From Epichloe hybrida (taxonomy: Eukaryota > Ascomycota > Sordariomycetes > Hypocreales > Clavicipitaceae): 64,000 bases of DNA. The position numbers and the translations under genes were made by a program. The notes under the pieces are model-generated. The model ran no database searches. It worked only from the letters and a program-made list of their open reading frames with translations, and was not told where the DNA came from. Shown here in pieces: positions 36,541-46,479 of the stretch (position 1 is its first letter; each line of letters begins with the position of its first letter). The stretch is taken from the NCBI GenBank assembly GCA_019022495.1, contig JAFEKR010000018.1:248001-312000 (forward strand). The letters run 5' to 3'.

Positions 36541-37383
36541 TAAAGATAGCAATAGCATAGAGCTATAATATATTATTAAGGGCAAATCTATCCTAACCTA
36601 ATATACTAATTCTCTAAGTATAACTTTACTACTATCTTACTATATATTACTCCTAACTTATATAAATAACTTAATAAAATACGCCTATTATACGCATAAT
36701 AATAAGGATTACGCTAGGGTTTATCCTCCTTTTCTTACTACTAATATATATACTAATACGCTGCTAGTGTCCTACTTGGTTTACCTAGTTATACTATGCG
36801 CTCTTTAAGTATATTAACGCTTATAGTAATCCTAAAGATAATCTATACTTTCTTAATAATATACATATCTCTTATTTCTATAACTTAGTTACTACTAATA
36901 TACTACTAGCGTCTAATATATATAAAACGCAAACTTTATAATACGCTCCTAACCACTAAAAATACTAATAAGCGTGGTTAGGCAAGGCAAGCATGACTTA
37001 TAGTAGAAGTTATACATAAGGCTAACACTAATAAATAAGTTACTATGTTACTACTTAATAATACTATTAATCTAGAAGTCTAGATTAATATTTCTAATAG
37101 CTTGCATTTTATTACGTAAAACCTTCTATTTATATATATTTTCACGCTCTAGTTTATGGCTTTACTAACTTACTAGTAACTTACTACTAATATATCCACG
37201 CTTCCTACTTATATTAAGCCGCTAGACCTCCCTAGTAAGCTTTATACGTATATATATAGGGAGGGGGATTCCTCTAATAATAAGAACAAATCCTCTGCCC
37301 CTGTTAGCATAGGTAAGAATACTAGGGGCTAGGCAGGTAATGTGTTAATAGAATAATTAGTACAAAGTAGCTACGAGTTAGGT
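36541..37383 (+). pseudogene. Antisense extra ORF relic in Gypsy-2
   Basis: Plus-strand frame convergent with pol, about 280 codons, interrupted only by TAA/TAG and a single TGA, all obtainable by RIP from Gln, Trp or Arg codons. Visible segments include YIKRKLYNTLLTTKNTNKRG, LIVEVIHKANTNK, QLTTNIS, YTYIYREGDSSNNKNKSS and a C-terminal APVSIGKNTRG. It ends just before the chromodomain end of pol on the other strand. No family recognised. It shares a block with the corresponding frame of Gypsy-1. RIP shifts codons toward Ile, Tyr and Leu, so the ancestral composition is only partly visible. Confidence 0.45.
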
Positions 37384-37399
37384 TTCTAAGAATTTATCT

Positions 37400-40300
37400 G
37401 GATTTTTTTTATATATTACTACTGCTATCTAAACTCTACTAAATACAACTTTATGTCCGCGAACTAGCTACTTAGTTACTGCTTATAATCCTTAATAATA
37501 TTTATTATAATAAAATCTCTTTTTTTTACCTAAGAGTTCTCTAAAGTATTATAGCCTTTCTATTTAACTAGGTATTTCTAATATCTCCTATTATAATAAT
37601 ATAATATAATTCTTTCAACTTCGAACTCCTACTTATCATCTATAACGTTCTCTTGCAGCAAGGACGTATCTTCTATATTAGTTAGATCCCTTATAAATAG
37701 TTTAAGATTAGTAATATTAAAAATATTATATAGTTACGTACTAGGTGGTAGCTTTAGTTAGTACGCTAAACTGTAAGTCCTAATTACCTTTTTAATTTTA
37801 TAAGGGCCTAGGTACTTCGTACTTAGCTTCCTACTAGGTTGCTATAAGTTAATATTCTTTATGAATAATAAAATATAGTTACTTACTCTAAACTTTATTA
37901 GGGTTTACTTCTTATTATAGTGTTTTATATACTAGGCCTATAAGTTACTTAGAAGCTACTTAATTACTATATGTCTATCTCTTAGCGTAGCGATATAAGT
38001 CTTTACCTAGTTGTTTACCATAGGGATATCTATAACTACTTACTATAGTCCCCTAGGGTTATAGCCTCGCAGCGCCTTAGCTAAGGTGTAGTTATAAGTT
38101 AAATAGACGCTTGTGTTATACGTAAACTATGCTATTAAAAGATTATTAGCCTAATTAGTCTAATCAAAGTAAGCAAAGGCTCTTAAATAATACTCCAAAA
38201 CTTAGTTTAAATGTTTTATCTAACTATCTATCTGCGGGTAAAACATAGTGCTTAGTTACTACTTAGTTATAATAAGATAGTAAAAGGTTATCCAAAACCC
38301 GCTAGTAAAAGTCAAACCGCAGTCTATAATAATACCTTCTAGGGCGCTATAATCCCTAAAAACGTACTCTAGGAATATAGTAGCTAACCTATTACTAGTT
38401 ATCCGCGTTAAAATAGGGATATAAATACTATATTTTATAAAATAGTCTATAATAACTAAGATTATATTATAGGTCTAATTTACGTCTTTCATAGGTGGTA
38501 GCCCCGTAATAAAATCTATTAATAATTCTTAAAAAGGCTAATTAGGCACTAGCAGCGTAGCTAGCTTGCTATATGGTTTATAGTGCCTTAGCTTCGAAGT
38601 CTAATAGCTTACATAAGTTTGCATATATAACTTAGTGTCTTTCTTTATTGTTAGCTAGTAATACTAACTTACGATCTAATAGAGGGTCCTACTAACTCCC
38701 TAGTGGCCTACTACTAGGTTATTATAAGTAAGTAGTAAAATTTCCTTTCTTATACCTACTAGAATAAAAACTTTATTTTAAAATATTAATAGCTTAGAGG
38801 GCCTAATAGACTATATCTATAATACTTTAAGGTCACCACTCTTAAGCAGCTTCCTATAACCTATAGTAAAGTTATTACCTTACTATGCTTAAAATAATGT
38901 AACTTAAATTAAAGTCTCTAATTCTACGTATATAGGACACGCATTACGTGCAAACTTAGAAGAGGTTTGCTAGACTACTTGTATTCTTACTATAATACTG
39001 CTATAAGTAACTAGCTTATAGTATGCTTTTAGACTTATAGATAAATTATAGCTAAGTAGTATTTTAAGGGGGTGCTTATGCTGCTTACTAACTACTAACC
39101 TAGCTAGACTCCTAACCCACAGGCTTACTAGACTTATAGAAATATTAGAAAACATAGATAAGGTATAACCTTACTGCTTATAATAAGCGGACCTAGTTAG
39201 CATACCACTTATAGGCTTTATAGGACTATTAAGTTCCTTAATAATATAATAAAGTTATATTTTCTTAAAACCCTAGAGGCTTAAATAGCCCTTACAGCGC
39301 TCTTATAATAAACTATTAACTATACTAAGTAATATAACCTTAGGGCCTATAACTACACTATTGCACATATAGCGCCCTTACTACTTAGTATCTAAAAACT
39401 TAGCTAAGAAGTTAGGTAGTTACAAGGACATAGCCTCTGCCCTACGCTCCTTACTAATATAATTTACTTTTCTTAATAGGGCATTAGTAGGGTTTAGCTT
39501 ACTTATATAATATTTAATCCTAAAATTAAATAAATAGAGCTTATCTAATGCCATTACCTACCTACTAGATAGCTTTAGCTTTATAGCTAGGTACTTATAG
39601 TTTAGATAGTCTATAATAACTATAATTTAATAAGTTAAATACATAAGGTAATATCTCTAGGCTTAAAACGCCTCTTAGATTGCTAACAACTTAGCATCTA
39701 AGGTTAAGTAGCAAAGTTTAACATTAGTTAACTTCCTTAAAAAATACACTACTAGGTGCTAGCTACCTAGCACTAATATTGTAAGTACAGCTCCAATCGC
39801 GTAACTAGATATATCTGTCTTTACTCTTAGCGGACAAAGTAGGTTAAAGTGCACTAAGATTAGTGCCTCCTAGAACTTCTTTTAGAGTTCTCTAAACGCT
39901 ATAAGTTTACTAGGCTCTAGCTTAAACTCTACTAGTTAAACACCCTTTAGATAGTTTATTAGTAGGACTACTACCTTACTATACTATTTTATAAAGCATT
40001 AGTAAAACCCTATAAACCTAAGGAATAATTAAATATTAAACACGCTACTAGGTATTAGCTAGGTCATAATAGCTTTAACCTGCGATGGTTTTATCTTAAT
40101 GCCCTTCTTAGATATAATAAAACCTAGGAACTTTACCTTTATAACTGAAAATTAGCACTTTTTAAAGTTAATATAGAGGTTAGCGTCCTAAAGTCACCCT
40201 AGCACTCTTTTAACATGCTCTATATGTCTTGTAGGGTTGCTGCTATATATTAGGGTGTTATTAAGGTAAATAATATAAAATTTATCTATAAGCCCCTTAA

Positions 40301-42800
40301 GAGTATTGTTAATATATTCCTAAAAAGTAGCTAGTGCATTTACTAACCCGAATGGTATCATAAGATATTCAAAGTGCCTATAGTAGTAACGGAATACTAT
40401 CTTTTACTTATTACCCTTATGGATATGTAGCTAGTGGTATGCCTCTTGAAGATCTAGTAACGTGAAAATCTTTATACCTACTAATTAATTAAGGATTTTA
40501 GAGATTAGTAGTAAAGGGGCCTTATTTTTAATAGTAATCCTATTAAGGCCCTTGTAATCCACATAAAGCCTTAATTTCCCTGATTTTTTTGGAATAAATA
40601 AAATTAGGGCTCTTGCTAGGCTTATTAATCTTCTAATCTACCCTTTCTCCTACGCACTTACTAGGTACTCCCTAAGCACTTCTAGCTCTTTTTTAGCTAG
40701 GTTATATATAGGTCCCTAGGGTGGTTGTTTTCCCTCTTCTAATTTAATTATATAAGTGTAACCACCTAATTCTAGGAGCTTACTAGCTAGCTCCTTTAAA
40801 AATATGTCTACGAATTCCGCGTACTCTTCTAGAATTTACTATAGGGGTGTGTTGCTATCTATCTCTTGTGTAAGCGCTACTAATTCTTTGTGAAATACTG
40901 CCTAGAGTACTATCACACTTCTTAGTTTTTTCTTCTTTAATGCGTAAGCATGTTTTACTACTATTACTATAACTACGCTGTGACTTAGGTTATCGCTTAT
41001 TACGTCACCTATTAGTGAATTTTTATTAGTATTTTCTTCTATTACCTCTAGGTTAACTACCTTAATCTTTAGTAACACTAGTAATAGCGTAACAGAAGAT
41101 TACTTTGCTACCTTATGAAGTTATTACTTACCTATGGTAAAAGTAATATAATCCTAGGTTATTAGAAACCTCTAGAAACCCTGCTTCTAGTCTATTACTA
41201 TAGGTTTGTATTCTAAGGTCTAGTCCATCCCTAGGAGCATTCCCTCTCCTATATTAGTAATATAGTAGCTAACTTAGTAGACCTTTATATAGCCTATACT
41301 ATCTTTTACCTTAACTAGTTTATGTAAGATTCCCTAGTGTAGGATCTTATTCTTGCTTACGCTTTCTAGTATTATCTTTGTTTTTTCTACGTTCTTCTAA
41401 TCCTATTTTAATAATAATTTAGGGTGGATTATTAAATATTCCACGCCTATATTAAACAGCGCTAGCACTACTAACTAGTGGTTATCTCACTATAAGGACA
41501 CCTATATTCTTATTCTCTTGTCTATAGGTTTTTTTATAGTAAGACTATTATCCTAGGCCTAAGCTAAACTAATTAGAATCTTGTTTAGGTCTAAGGTTTT
41601 ATTACTACTATCCTTATACTTCTTAGTAGTATGCCTATTACTTTTATAGATTAAGTAGTCTACTATATTATATCTATTTAAACCATATCTAGGACTACTA
41701 TATTTAAAGCACTTAAATAGTCTCTAGCTTATACTAGGTTACTACGAGCTTCGCTATAAGTTATCTATAGGGGAGCTAAAGCGTTATCTCTTATTACTCC
41801 TGCCCTCCTTATTATGGTTTCTATTATAATTACTTAATATAAATATTATTATAACTTTAGCCTTTTTTTCTTAACCCTATAGGTAACTCTAAGATATTAG
41901 GAACTCTTAGCTAACTATATGCTTCCTTATAGTGTTATTTAAGCTATTTAGAAAAATTACTATTCTTAAGCGTGTAGGGATTTAGTTAGGTAATTCCGCT
42001 TTTACCTTTATCTAAAGTCTTAGGAAAGATTAAAAAGACTAATTACTTTTCTACCTAAGATTTAGTAGTATCCTAGTAGCTTCTAAGCACTATGTATCTT
42101 TATCTATTACTCTAGTGTTTAGCTAGGATACAAATCTATCCTAGGTATAAGCCAAGTAGTTAACTAACCTATTCACTATTATATAACATATCCACTATTA
42201 CTTTGCATTATTAGCTAAGTAGCTACTAGTATATACTACCTTTATTTTATTATCCTAAAAGGTTCTTAGGTCTAGCTTAAATAGCATGTTTAAATCTACT
42301 AGATACACTTGTAGATTCTTATAGGTATTACCTTTATACGCAAGCACCTTATACTATATCTTAACAAAGCTTTATAGGTATATGTTTGCTATAAACTTAG
42401 TATTAGGCAGGAAGTCTAGGAATAGGGGAATTCTCTATGCGTTTATCTAAGGGGTAATTATAGGTCCTCTACCTAATCTAGCTAATTATAAGTCCGCTTC
42501 TATTTCCTTAAGCTACACTTCTATATCTAAGATCTCCTTTCTTATACAGGTATTTCATAGCTTAGCTTATGCAACCTTATATTGCCTCTATAGCTCGTCT
42601 GGATTATTATTATTACTAGATTTAGAGTTACTATATTAGTTAGGTAGCGTCTACTATACCCTCTTATATTCTATAGTTAGGGTATTCTAGTTACTACCTA
42701 GGCGCTATAGAGTTAGGGCTTCCTTGCTAGGTAGTATAGGTGTATTTTAGGTAGACATTTTGTAGCTCCTTTATATTTAAATCTAGCTAATAGTCTATTT
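37400..42800 (-). pseudogene. Gypsy-2 gag-pol relic
   Basis: Minus-strand reading through TAA/TAG gives gag with a zinc-knuckle relic (CFKYSSPRYG) near 41700, then protease. RT is near 40900-40150, with FEYLMIPFGLVNALATF and a YLNNTLIY relic of the YLDD box. RNase H and integrase follow down to about 37900. A chromodomain at about 37560-37420 contains EFEVERIILYYYNRR and YLVKQKGYNTLENS. It is the same clade as Gypsy-1 but a different family (different LTR and target). Confidence 0.85.
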
Positions 42801-42826
42801 TCCCTAAAGGGTTTAAGAGTTTAATT

Positions 42827-43093
42827 TATCATAACTATATATAAGGAGATATAAATAAAGTAAAGGCTAAGGTTCTTAGTTATAGCTAGAGAGCTACTAC
42901 TTAGGGGTAGGTATATAAAGGTCTTAAACTCTAACCTCCTATATCTCTTATAGGCAGTCCTTATCTAAATACCCTACTACGTGCACGTGGCTATCTTATA
43001 GCTACTTAGTTATTCGCGGAACCTAAGGCTTATCTAAGGGCTCTAACATGTGACCGTCCTGTCCATGGCCCCTTGGCCTCCGTGCTCCTGACA
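42827..43093 (-). repeat. 5' LTR (right) of Gypsy-2
   Basis: 267 bp. The inner start is mutated (TATCATAACTATATATAAGG). The outer end keeps GTGACCGTCCTGTCCATGGC and CTCCTGACA. Confidence 0.93.
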
Positions 43094-43493
43094 GCACTAC
43101 ACTACATCTTGTAGTTTTTTTTTTCTAACAAATAATTCATATCTAATCTTAGAAAATATATAGAGATATAAAACTTTGATTATTAGATAAATAACCTAAA
43201 AACTACAGTGTAGTTATATATAAAAGTGGGTCTAAAAGTGGGTCGTTGGGCCGCAAATTAGAAAAACTACATTTTACTACATTTTAGCACTAAAAAAATA
43301 CTACAAATGTAGTATTTGTAAATTATGGAGCGAGGGTCCACTTTGAGACCCACTCTTATATATAGTATTTTTCTTAGAATTTTCTTCTATAAGATCACGT
43401 AATTTTTAGGATATTACCTTAAATTATAAGCTAGATATAAAAATAAATAAAAATACTACAAGAAATACTACACTACACGAGTGCAAAGCTCTG

Positions 43494-43791
43494 GTGGTGA
43501 GTGGGTGCATGTGAGTGGTCAAAGGCGAGGTACAAAGTGCATGTACATGGCGAAGCGCCCCACCCACGGGTAGGACCCGATTCCCACTTCACCTCACTCC
43601 CCCATCGTGAGTGGTGGCAAACCAACCCGCGCAGAGCCTCGTCCTGACAATACCTGTTTCGAATAAAGCTTTGCCCACGCTTTTCCCCCTTTTTCACCAT
43701 TCACCATTCACCTTTTTCCTTTTTCCTTTTTCCTTTCACTCTTCTCTTCTCTCCTTATAATTATACACCTGTGGTCCCATCGTCTGTGACA
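43494..43791 (+). promoter_or_regulatory. Promoter/leader of the transglutaminase-like gene
   Basis: GC-balanced host DNA after the last transposon end. It holds CACCATT repeats and a pyrimidine tract with three TTTTTCC units (43697-43735), then CTTCTCTTCTCTCC, typical of fungal transcription start regions. An AT-rich CTTATAATTATAC at about 43755-43767 could serve as a TATA-like element. Confidence 0.55.
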
Positions 43792-45921
43792 ATGGCGGAT
43801 ACGCAAGAGCCTCAGTTCAACACGCTCGCCGAGAGAATAGCCGCCCTCAACAACCAAAAAAACTTCAACTCGCTCTCCAACGGCGTCCCCAGCGCTTCTG
43901 AGCCGCCGCGCAGGAGACCACCTCCTCCCGCCCCTCCTGTCCGGCCAGCGAACCCCAAGAGAAGCGAAACCGTACCTGCAGCCATCACAACACCCGCAAC
44001 ACCCGCAACACCCGCGAGGGCAAATGCGCCCCCACCACTACCTCGAAGAGAGACGTCGAGGAACGGAACTTCATCGACAGTTGTCAAGATCGCTCCTCCC
44101 CCGCTGCCGGGAAGAACGCCGCCATTGCCTGCGCAAACCCCGCCCGCGGTGCCCCGACGAGCGTCAACGCAGTCCGCAACACATCTCTCCCCTCGACGGA
44201 GCTCAGCGTCGTCAGAAATCTCTAAACTTTCTACTGTTTCAACCTCCTCGATAGGCCGGACTCCATCGTCAAGCTACACGTCTATCGGGGGTGCGACCCG
44301 TAATATGGCGCCTGCCACATACGATGCCGCCAGTCTGCCTGCACTGCCTCCCTCCAAACGGGCACTGGAGGCTAGGTCCAAAGAAGCGGCCGCGCAAGAA
44401 GCCGTAGTTAGAGAGGCGCGCGGAAACGAAATACGGGCGAGACAAGCTACCAAACTACAAGAATCCGTGACCGCTAACCATGCTTCATCCTCGCCGGTGC
44501 CAGCTTCGCGCCCCAATCTTCCGCCAAGATTGCCGTCGAGGCCAGCGAAGTCTCCCAATACGACGCAACCGTCACCTGCACCATCACACACGTCGCAAGC
44601 TGACGAGGCGAAGCTTTCCCCACGAAAGTTGCCGTTCGGTGCAATCAGAGGCTTCGGGAGTGGTCAGGCCGCAACAGCAGCAACTGCTCTTCCTACACAG
44701 AGAACACCGAGTTCGTCGAGACCAGCCAGCGGGGCACCTTGTGACACGCCGCCGCCCGTGCCTCTCACGTCCAGGCCCTCTGTTGCCCAGATCGAAGCTG
44801 CGTCCACCCGAAGTGCGGCGCAGCAGTCCAACGGAGTGGGTGGTGGTGGTGAGCAAAGTAGCAATTGCTGGGTATGCCGAGATTGGAGCGGACCCGACGC
44901 GGTGGCAGCTCAGTTTCCCCGGCATTCATTGCCTCGAACTGACCCAGTGGGCCATCTTGCCCGGGGGCTGTGTGATGCATTTCCCTCGTACGACGACAAG
45001 GCGCGGGCCATCTTTACTTGGTGCCACCACAACATTTCCTATGACACCGTTTCATTCTTCAACAACGACGTGCGACATCATTCTGTCCAAGACACCATCT
45101 TCAGCGGAATGGCTGTCTGCCAAGGTTATGCCGAGGTTTACATGGCGGTTGCCCAGCGTGCAGGTCTAGAATGCATCGTCGTCGGTGGCCACGGCAAGGG
45201 ATTCGGGCACAGAGCTCTGGAGAAGGGCGAGCGGCCTCCTCCGGCCAAGCCAGACGGGCATGCTTGGAACGCGGTGCGCGTGGATGGCGGCGCGTGGAAG
45301 CTCGTTGATGCTTGCTGGGGGGCTGGCCACATCTGCTCGGCGGCCAACCTGTACAAGCAGGAGTTCTCCCCGCGACAGTTCACGTCGTCGAATGAACAGT
45401 TTGGGCGGCGTCATTTCCCAAAGGACCCGAATCATCAGTTCCGGGCCGACGGCCGGCCGATATCATGGGAGGAGTATTACACGGGAGGGATTGACGGCGA
45501 GGGATTCCAGTGGTTTGGTACCGGACACCACGAGGGTCTGTCCGAGGATTCGGTGGAGCCCAAGAACAAGGACATTTCCGTATCCAGCGGGCAGACTGTT
45601 CGATTTCAGTTCTCCAAGGTCTGCGAACATTGGACATCAGAGAAGGCCGGACTGGGCAAGCCCGCCCTGTTCCTGCTCAGTATCCACGGGCTTGGCGGGC
45701 GCAAGGACGAGCAGGTTCCCGTCGAGACGAACGGATACTGGCACTGGGTGGACGTCAATGCTCGAGACTTGGGTGCTCCAGGGCAATCAGTGGAACTACT
45801 GAAGCTGGAAACGCTGGGTGATGATGACGGCCGTGGTGTCACAGGGAAAGAATTCCTATCCAAGAAGGGCAGGGTGGGTATGTCGTGGTCTTATATCGCC
45901 CAGTGGAACTTGGTTTCATGA
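43792..45921 (+). CDS. Transglutaminase-like domain protein (Cyk3-like)
   Basis: 709 residues, single exon. Start at ATG 43792 in a good context (GACAATGGCG). Residues 1-350 are low-complexity and rich in Pro, Ser and Ala, with PPPLPGR and PPLPRR motifs that could bind SH3 domains. A transglutaminase-like core spans about 385-600, with the triad visible: Cys443 in AVCQGYAEVYM, His490 in DGHAWNAVR and Asp506 in WKLVDACWGAG. A C-terminal beta-rich part (FQFSKVCEHWTSEK, ETNGYWHWVDVNARDLG) completes the family pattern. Yeast and fission yeast relatives with this core act in cytokinesis (Cyk3), but those carry an N-terminal SH3 domain that I do not see here, so function in septation is an inference. 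The triad is intact; activity is unknown. Confidence 0.88.
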   Translation: MADTQEPQFNTLAERIAALNNQKNFNSLSNGVPSASEPPRRRPPPPAPPVRPANPKRSETVPAAITTPATPATPARANAPPPLPRRETSRNGTSSTVVKIAPPPLPGRTPPLPAQTPPAVPRRASTQSATHLSPRRSSASSEISKLSTVSTSSIGRTPSSSYTSIGGATRNMAPATYDAASLPALPPSKRALEARSKEAAAQEAVVREARGNEIRARQATKLQESVTANHASSSPVPASRPNLPPRLPSRPAKSPNTTQPSPAPSHTSQADEAKLSPRKLPFGAIRGFGSGQAATAATALPTQRTPSSSRPASGAPCDTPPPVPLTSRPSVAQIEAASTRSAAQQSNGVGGGGEQSSNCWVCRDWSGPDAVAAQFPRHSLPRTDPVGHLARGLCDAFPSYDDKARAIFTWCHHNISYDTVSFFNNDVRHHSVQDTIFSGMAVCQGYAEVYMAVAQRAGLECIVVGGHGKGFGHRALEKGERPPPAKPDGHAWNAVRVDGGAWKLVDACWGAGHICSAANLYKQEFSPRQFTSSNEQFGRRHFPKDPNHQFRADGRPISWEEYYTGGIDGEGFQWFGTGHHEGLSEDSVEPKNKDISVSSGQTVRFQFSKVCEHWTSEKAGLGKPALFLLSIHGLGGRKDEQVPVETNGYWHWVDVNARDLGAPGQSVELLKLETLGDDDGRGVTGKEFLSKKGRVGMSWSYIAQWNLVS

Positions 45922-46479
45922 CTCATGACTGCATTCTCCAGGTGGGCAAATCATGGCATGTTTTCCACCATGTCTTGTTGATTGGGTCAAGATGCGCTGA
46001 CCAGGGAGATTGTTAAATGAATGTGTCATTGGTCCGTAATCCCAAGTCAATCTAGGGTAGGTGAAGCCTGCTGTCTGCAGGAGGCCAAGTCGTTGTGCCA
46101 CCCCAAATCAAATGAATCCAGGCATCTCCACTCCGACGGCCGGCGACCCCACATGCTTCTAGCTGGCAGGCAGCTGGCAGTGTCAACGTGGGCAGCTGCA
46201 TGAATTCATCACCATCATCAATCATCAAATCTACAACTTGACGCTTCACTTCAGCTGCATCCATTCATTTGTCCTCGCGCTTCCATTCTGCCTGTTTAGC
46301 GCGAGGGCTTTTCTCCTCTCTGCATTCACCACCGCAGCTAGTGATTTGAACCACGCGCAATCATCTGCAGTCCTTGTCCGAACCACGCCATCTCTCGCTC
46401 GCAAACCATGCGATCCCGTCGATAACATAACCTCTCGTCACAATCCTGAGCTCAATCGATTTGACCTTGCTTGCCCATC
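45922..46479. other. Intergenic region before ALG7
   Basis: About 560 bp holding the 3' flank of the upstream gene and the promoter of ALG7. No RNA gene or repeat seen. A C/T-rich stretch precedes the ALG7 start. Confidence 0.6.

Larger units (their letters stand above)
35283..43093 (-). mobile_element. Gypsy-2: chromovirus-type Ty3/Gypsy retrotransposon
   Basis: LTRs of 267 bp (35283-35549 and 42827-43093) begin TGTCACGACT (TATCATAACT in the mutated copy) and end CTCCTGACA, with target duplication GCACT (35278-35282 and 43094-43098). Total 7811 bp. Pol reads on the minus strand; a polypurine tract, seen as CCCCCCTAATATACG on the plus strand, adjoins the left LTR, which is therefore the 3' LTR. 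About 1.8 kb between pol and this LTR holds a second frame on the opposite strand. RIP-inactivated. Confidence 0.93.
35269..43493. mobile_element. hAT-like MITE (about 0.4 kb) carrying Gypsy-2
   Basis: The left end is CAGAGCTTTGCACT and the right end is its exact reverse complement AGTGCAAAGCTCTG. Both are flanked by the 8-bp duplication GTGGTGAG (35261-35268 and 43494-43501). Without Gypsy-2 the element is about 409 bp with no coding capacity. Inside are ACTACA/TGTAGT repeats and a doubled AAAAGTGGGTC facing GACCCACT (43329-43358). The CAGAGC terminus and the GTGGGTC motif are shared with hAT-1, so one transposase may have moved both. Confidence 0.9.

Noticed and set aside
3528..43093. Centromere or AT isochore without repeats as explanation for the AT-rich block
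   Set aside because: Paired LTRs, TSDs and pol relics account for the DNA; the AT bias follows from RIP transitions within the repeats.
3475..43493. Giant cargo-carrying mobile element (Starship-type)
   Set aside because: No tyrosine-recombinase captain or cargo genes; every segment is explained by nested LTR and TIR elements with their own target duplications.
43771..43791. Upstream start extending the transglutaminase-like protein by seven residues
   Set aside because: The codon is GTG; the first ATG is 43792 in a good context.
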